64,000 nt of DNA from Acanthochlamys bracteata (Eukaryota; Streptophyta; Magnoliopsida; Pandanales; Velloziaceae). Position 1 is the first letter of the stretch. Every line of letters starts with the position of its first letter. The stretch lies in contig CM034138.1 in NCBI GenBank assembly GCA_019914995.1, positions 3,472,001 through 3,536,000 on the forward strand, given 5' to 3'. The notes under the pieces were generated by a model, which did not search any database, was not told the origin of the DNA, and saw nothing but the letters and a program-made list of their open reading frames with translations. The position numbers and the translations under genes were made by a program. Of the stretch, positions 58,102 to 64,000 are shown in pieces.

Positions 58102-59224
58102 GTCCTGGATGCACTGCTCACACAAGAGGGAAAACTAATTTCTTTTTCCAGTAAAGCACTATCTCCATCGTCTCCGAGCAAATCCACTTATGAGAAAGAG
58201 CTTTTAACTTTAGTGCTGGCTGTCTAGAAATGGCGGCTTTATTTGTTGGGCAATCGCTTTCTCATTCAAACCGATCACCTAAGTCTGAAATACTTATTGG
58301 AGCAACGTACCTCTGTTGCTCAACAAAAATGGCTAGTGAAATTGATGAGATACGATTAACAAATTGTGTACCGAGTAGGTAAGGAAAACATTATTGCTGA
58401 CACCTTATCACGAAGCCATGAGGCCAAGTGTGCAGCCATATTCACTCGGCAGTCCTCTTTCTGGATGGATTTACGGCAAGCACAGAGTAGTGACGGTGAG
58501 TACCCAGAGCTATCCATAGTGCATAGTCTTTTTTGTCACAAGGGGCGGTTTTAGGTTCCAGCAGACAAGGTCATTGTGGCATCAACTATTGTTCGAGGCA
58601 CAAAATTCAGCCATAGGGGGTCACGGTGGACAATTCAGGACATACAAACGAATTAACCAACAATATTGGCCATGCCTTTCTTCGGATGTTCAATGCTACA
58701 TTAAAGAGTGCATCACTTGTGCTAAGGTGAAATCCTTATCACTCAAACTAGCAGGATTGCTGCAGCCATTATCGATCCCCGATAGAATCTGGACATATAT
58801 TTTTATGGACTTCATTGAAGGACTGTCTTTGTTGAAAGATAGAGATGTTATCTTGGTGGTAGTGGACCGTCTCTCCAAGTTTGCTCATTTCATACTCTTA
58901 AAATATCCCTTCATTGCAATTCAGGTTGCCAATAGAAACAATTCGGTTACATGGTGCTCCTAATTTCATTGTCTCAGATAGGGACCCCATATTTCTAAGT
59001 TTTTTGTGGCAGGAAATCAATAAGCTACAAGAAACTGCATTACATCTGAGTTCAGTCTATCACCCACAATTAGATGGCCAATTAGAGATTGTCAACTGAG
59101 ACCTTGAATCTTATCTTCGCTGCTTCGTGGGTGATCATCCCAAACAGTAGATGCGTTGGCTTCATTGGACTGAATTTTCTTACAACACTCGTACTCACTC
59201 AGGGACTAAAACTAGTCCATTCGG
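58102..59224 (+). mobile_element. Ty3/gypsy fragment: RNase H and integrase
   Basis: It reads VLDALLTQEGKLISFSSKAL (58102), then STYEKELLTLVLAV, QTDHLSLKYLLEQR and ENIIADTLSRS of RNase H, followed by the integrase zinc domain (IGGHGGQFRTYKR ... CITCAKVK), the first catalytic region FMDFIEGLSLLKDRDVILVV, and IVSDRDPIFLSFLWQE. It stops abruptly after a THSGTKTSPF-like segment. It is close kin of the element at 27035-31300 but on the plus strand. There are no LTRs, and stops and frameshifts are present. Confidence 0.85.
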
Positions 59225-59544
59225 TTGGAGCTACTGAAAAAATTTAACTTATAAAAAATTTCTATAAAATAAATTTATATTTTTAAAATTTAAAAATTAT
59301 ATATATAATAGTTATATAATATATTTATATTTTTTACATCTAAAAAATATTTTTAAAATACTTCTTTTTAATTACACACTATTAAAAACACAACTCATAC
59401 TTGTGACGCAGGTCAAATTCTTCTTGGAAATTGCACCCTACACTTTATTGGCTGCTTCTAGATTGGTTCCCCTCAAGTGATCACAGTTCACGGACAACCA
59501 CATAAAATAACAAACAAAAGAAAAGAATCAAGAAAAACTTAGTA

Positions 59545-60040
59545 AAGAGTGGCACGGTCGATTTACTTGCATCCTCTGTAATAGCGGTATTTCTAATAAG
59601 CTGCTCCAAACTTCACAGAAAGCTATCAATCTCTTTTGCATTTCATGCTCTCTTATACGCCTTGTGTTTTAAGACATCCACCCTCGAAAGAGTTGAAGTT
59701 CAAAGCATAGTAGCAACTCCCTCATTTATAACCATCATCTTACAAAAAGTCAGTCTCCTTGAACATCCTCAACTAATTGACCAATATTATGACATCTTTC
59801 CTAAAGGTTATGACTTCCCTCCTAAAAACATCAATATCACCAACATGTCTTTAAGGGTTTTATTTTGGCGAGTATTGAAGGTGCCTCATATATCTCATGA
59901 AGTACTTTTGTTCCTTCTCGAGCTTCTTGATGTTTTGACCCAACTTTTCAAACTGGTCCGCTCTATCAGCTATGGCTAACTCTACCTTGGCGAGTCTTTT
60001 ATTTACCTTCACCATCATGTCCATGAATTTCTCTTTACGT
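59545..60040 (-). pseudogene. Ty3/gypsy gag relic (Del/Tekay-type), opposite strand
   Basis: On the minus strand a coiled-coil-like stretch (KVNKRLAKVELAIADRADQF, about 60005-59945, then KKLEKEQKYFMR) is followed, after broken frames, by AKEIDSFL, a stop, SLEQLIRNTAITEDASKSTV (about 59640-59550). These match the order and wording of plant gypsy gag proteins, in which a coiled coil precedes the FLWxLEQYF block. The frame is broken in at least three places. Confidence 0.6.
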
Positions 60041-61769
60041 TGTCTACTGCTCTCAAAAACCTTCTTTCACTCTCCATTCTCTTGTAGATAATAACATTGC
60101 TTTCTCTTACCATTTTTGTTTAGTATAACTTTGAAAATGATATCACTTATCAGAAATTTAGAGTTTTACCTTAGCTCATGTGCCATTTAGTCACACCTCT
60201 TATAGCTAAGTTTATCTTTTTCTTAACGTAACTATCAAAGATACTAAAGAAACTTGTATAGACTTAAGTAAGAAGCAGACTTACAAGATAGTTTGGAAAA
60301 TTTCTTTATTAGCACTCAATTTATTACAAATTTTTACTTGATAGTTACGAATGAGGGCCTTGCCCTCTTACTTATACTGGCTTCACCTCTTTAATAGATA
60401 ATATAGATTACTTTGATCCGACGGTGAAGAATACTTGATCCAAAATTTTCTTACGTAACATCTATACAAAAATCTCTATCTTCCAAAATATTCTACCTTA
60501 TTCTAAACTTATCCTAAAATATCTCAAATGTCTAAAGTATTTTTCCGTACTCTAGACTATCTTATCTACAAGGTACTTTATCTAAATAAAAAGACAATTT
60601 TTAACTAAGATAACAAAGATGAAAGAGAAACTAAAATAGTCATAACGTGTTTGGATAGGTCGAAAGATTGCATGAGCTAATAGGCAGGAGGAGTTAACCC
60701 CTCTACACCTTAACCCAATAACAAAGGCGAATCAATCTTTAACCCATTTAACATATACATGCACCTAAAAAATGTGCTCGTGTACCCTTGTGTTTGGCTG
60801 GATCAAAGCTAACCTGCTGGCCTATCACTTCAATCCATTATGAGCAACACTATACTAGCGGGGGTTAAAGAAAAAGAGTATTTCTAGATCGCTATCTTCA
60901 CTACAGCTAAATTCATTTTATAAACGCAAACACCGTTCCAATGGAGGCATCCATTTCTTCTTAAAATTATTACCATCATCACCGAGCTTTATCTTAATAT
61001 TGGAAAGGTCAAAGTACTTCCAACCGAGGTATTCATTAATATTTCACCATCATAACTGTGAACAACTTTCTTCACATGACAACTTATTATGGCTGACACT
61101 ACCTGCTATGGAGTGCTCTTCACATTTCACCAAACTAATACCATAATAGTAATACATGTTTCGCAAATAAGTTCTGGTAATCATGCATCCTACCCGCTTT
61201 AATAAATATTCAAAGAGAAAAAAACTGTGTTTTTGCAAAGAAATGCACCTCAAAACAATTGGAAATTTTTATTTTCAAAAATACAATGAGCAACACCCTT
61301 TGCTTGAATATGGCAGGCACAGCCAAAGAGACTTTCGCAATGTAACAAAATGGATCATGCATCTAGTAATTAGCCTTGAGTTTCATAATCTAGACTAAAT
61401 ATCAAAATAGAATTAAGCAATTTTGGTTATTATATTCAGTGAAACCTAGTAAGAAATAAAAAATGATGACATACTCATGATAATTCCAAGAAAATAATAA
61501 AAAGATGAACTATTACTGTTTCATTCATCTCTTACAAGTATGAACTCTGCTGTGAATACTCCCGTCGTCAAAATATAATAAGGAAATGCATAAAGCAAGC
61601 CTCCATAGAAAGATCTACTTTAGTACCTTGTATAAATACCATGAGGATATTAAAGTATTTGTACATTAGAAGATTACTGAAGGGACCTACCAAAAAAGGG
61701 CTTATGAGAATATGTCAATACATTTGAATATCCACGAAAGAATATATTGTTACCTCATGTGTACCTCGC
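60041..61769. other. Intergenic and CHLI 3' flank
   Basis: No supported gene. The last few hundred bases (about 61500-61769) should hold the CHLI 3' UTR. Short frames around 61050-61400 show nothing recognisable. Confidence 0.5.
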
Positions 61770-63803
61770 TCAGCTGAAAACTTCGTAGAACTTCTCAGTG
61801 ACAAGTAAGCCGGAGTCAATTGACTCTAGAGGATCCTTCCTCAGCCGGTGCCTTAAGCAATTGGGTATTACTGTTGCAATATCTTCCGCCGTCACCTTGT
61901 CCCTCCCCTTGAGAGCTGCCAACGCCTTGGCAGCCCTATTGGTGACAATGTCCCCTCTCAATCCATCTACATTGAGTTCAGCACACACTTTAGATATCTT
62001 AACACGAAAATCATGGTCAATCTGTACTGCCCCTAGGTTCTTCCTGGCATCTGTGATCTGATTCTGAAGCTTCTCCTGTTCATCAAGGTATGACTCACGG
62101 AACGCCTGGGGATCCTGATCGAAGCGTGCCCTCTCCTCCACAATCTTTACCCTAAGCTCAGCATCACGTACTGTACCAACCTGTGCATGCATGCCAAACC
62201 GATCAAGCAGCTGCGGCCGAAGTTCACCCTCCTCTGGGTTCCCTGACCCAATGAGAATAAACCTTGCTGGGTGTGATATCGAAATCCCCTCTCTTTCCAC
62301 TGTATTCCAACCAGAAGCAGCCGAGTCGAGCAACACATCAACAAGGTGGTCATCAAGGAGATTGACCTCGTCGACATACAGAATGCCACGATTTGCTTTA
62401 GCAAGCAGTCCAGGTTCAAATGCCTTAACACCCTCAGTAAGTGCTTTTTCAATGTCGATGGTTCCACAGACACGGTCCTCTGTGGCACCAAGTGGGAGAT
62501 CAACCATAGTAATCTTAGTGGATGTGGTAGGCATAGACTCACCACGGGCAACCAGCTCTCGGACATCAGGCCCCATTGATTCAGGGTCTTCTGGGTCTGA
62601 GTTAAATGGGTCACCAACAACCACACGAATCTCTGGCAAAAGGTCAACCAGTGAACGAACGGTAGTTGACTTGCCAGTACCACGGTCGCCCATGATCATA
62701 ACGCCACCAATTTTTGGGTCAATAACATTGAGAAGTAAGCAGAGTTTCATCTCTTCCTGCCCAACTATAGCTGCAAATGGGTACACTGGTCGCTGGCTCT
62801 CCTTCACTGCCTTTGCTGCTGCATTCTTTGCCTGAAAAAGAACCCACACCTCATTAGAAATTATTGGTTTTTATCTTAACCTTTGGAGTCAAAAGACGTC
62901 CATAGGGTACTGAAACGACTAACCTCTTCAGCAGAGCCTGGCTCAGTTATGGCCACATTGGTGACTGTCAGCCTGCGGGAACGCTTTGGGGCACCAAGTT
63001 GCACTGTGCAGTGAGACCTCATGTGGCCTGTGATAGAATTCAAATCCAGATTTAGACTGAGATTGCTTCATCAAGTGCTTTAGTAAGCATCAAACAAGTA
63101 GTTCCAGTCTACTACTAACCCTAGGAAAAAGGGAACACAATGTACTTCTCCAAACCCATTACAGGAATAAGTATTTATTATAGTCCAAAAATCAGTAGTT
63201 TTAGTATCTAATACAATTCGCAAAATTTCATAAAAATGACAATCAAATTCGAAGCTTCGTGAATCCAAAAGCTGTAAAGGACTTCAACTAGTTTTATCCA
63301 GTAGAGAAAAATGTTGTTTAAATACATCAGAGTAAGATTCGTGAAAAACAAAACTTCTCGATAGCAGTTTCATGAAATAATTTCTACATGCTAGTACCAA
63401 ATTATCTATGACTGTATGAGCGATTTCAAATTACATTAACAAGTTCAATATCAAGAGGGTAGAGTTCAATATCAACATACACAGGTACATGTCTAATTCT
63501 TGGGCTTGAAAATTTTAACTTCAAACAAATAACTATCCATCAATGTTAAAATCCATAATATAACTAGGAATTACCCAAAAAAAAAAGAAACATGTTCTCT
63601 CTAGCAAACCAAGACAACAAGCACAAAAGTAGTAACTCACTACCAAAACAGCATCATATTACATATATAAACAACATAACTCCGAATTTAAACAAGCAAC
63701 TAAAGAAATGCTTACAGGGGAGTGAAGTGAGATAGTTGAGATTGCAAGCTCTGGGACAAAGCACAGATGAAGAAGACGAAGATAAACCTAAGATTCCTGC
63801 CAT
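61770..63803 (-). CDS. CHLI: Magnesium chelatase ATPase subunit I, chloroplastic
   Basis: AAA+ ATPase subunit of Mg-chelatase. With subunits D and H it inserts Mg2+ into protoporphyrin IX in the chloroplast, the first committed step to chlorophyll. Three exons on the minus strand (63803-63716, 63027-62924, 62831-61770) join at GT-AG sites in frame to give 417 aa, close to the usual length of about 420. Residues 1 to about 64 are Ser/Arg-rich and variable, as for a plastid transit peptide. The core starts near 79 ([16 protein letters not shown]). Walker A is GDRGTGKS at 112-119 and Walker B ILYVDE at 214-219. The following [19 protein letters not shown] (259-277) carries the sensor and arginine-finger region. 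The protein ends [15 protein letters not shown]. The first intron falls within the transit-peptide region. Every key residue checked is present, so it should be functional. Confidence 0.97.
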
Positions 63804-64000
63804 GGGAACAACTCATACAAATTTCTTCAAGCTCTCGAATAGCAAACTCGTAATGCTTTCGTAGAAAGAAGATAACGGACAGAAAAAGAGAAGATAAGAA
63901 AGAAGATTACAAAATAGATCGGGCAAATCGAGTTCTCGATAATTTTCTTTGCTGTTTTTCTTTTTGCTGGTGTGGCGATTGCTGGGTTCACAAACAAGAC
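63804..64000 (-). promoter_or_regulatory. CHLI 5' leader and upstream flank (partial)
   Basis: Minus-strand sequence upstream of the CHLI ATG is pyrimidine-rich for about 100 bp, as in plant leaders. A GATAAG word on the plus strand (about 63893) matches the I-box core of light-regulated plant promoters, but it may lie within the transcribed leader. The promoter proper probably continues right of the window. Confidence 0.4.

Noticed and set aside
59662-59979. Plus-strand reading frame with LIDQYYDIFPKGYDFPP, resembling a gypsy RT lead-in
   Set aside because: The minus strand of the same stretch gives a longer, ordered match to gypsy gag. The plus-strand similarity is short and followed by nothing RT-like.
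1-64000. CRISPR arrays, bacterial operons, tRNA or rRNA genes
   Set aside because: None seen. The repeats present are retrotransposon LTRs, inverted-repeat elements or microsatellites, and the genes are spliced plant nuclear genes.

Overview
This is a gene-poor, retrotransposon-rich stretch of a higher-plant nuclear genome, most likely a eudicot. The evidence is spliced genes with GT-AG introns, a nuclear gene for a chloroplast enzyme (Mg-chelatase subunit I), a plant group-E bZIP factor, an ATL-type RING-H2 ligase, plant Ty1/copia and Ty3/gypsy lineages, and many small inverted-repeat elements. Only three intact protein genes are visible, all on the minus strand: the bZIP gene (14913-16934, four exons, 324 aa), the RING-H2 gene (52762-53532, one exon, 256 aa) and CHLI (61770-63803, three exons, 417 aa). 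In both spliced genes the joins keep frame and give full-length family proteins.

Layout. 1-8761: a Sirevirus-like copia element, from inside its primer-binding site to the end of its 3' LTR, with decayed gag-pol and a third ORF downstream of pol. 8762-14338: an older copia element whose 5' LTR is only partly present and directly abuts the Sirevirus, so the younger element probably landed in that LTR; its pol is also split by an AT-rich inverted-repeat element (11356-11839). 14913-17140: the bZIP gene and promoter. 17600-20000: a cluster of inverted-repeat elements, including a hairpin of about 390 bp. 20000-26100: intergenic, with at most weak exon-like stretches. 26149-32336: an uncharacterised plant gene, now a pseudogene with frameshifts and stops, interrupted by a 5'-truncated Ty3/gypsy element in the same orientation.

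33148-35702: a 2.56-kb solo LTR with TG...CA ends and a 5-bp ATATA duplication; a diverged relative lies at about 47832-50500. Relics of MULE transposase-like and SANT-like sequence follow at 35830-38690. 40525-45652: a third decayed copia element. 46982-57000: more inverted-repeat elements around the RING-H2 gene, including a 1.3-kb element with long terminal inverted repeats, internal repeats and a GC-richer repeated core (55181-56504). 58102-60040: two gypsy fragments on opposite strands. 61770-64000: CHLI.

The three intact genes do unrelated jobs (transcription, ubiquitylation, chlorophyll synthesis) and do not form a pathway or cluster. I see no convincing new biological system. The most useful leads are the nested insertions, the split pseudogene, the solo-LTR family with a gene-like GC-rich leader, the long-TIR element with its repeated core, and out-of-frame upstream ATGs overlapping the starts of both regulatory genes.
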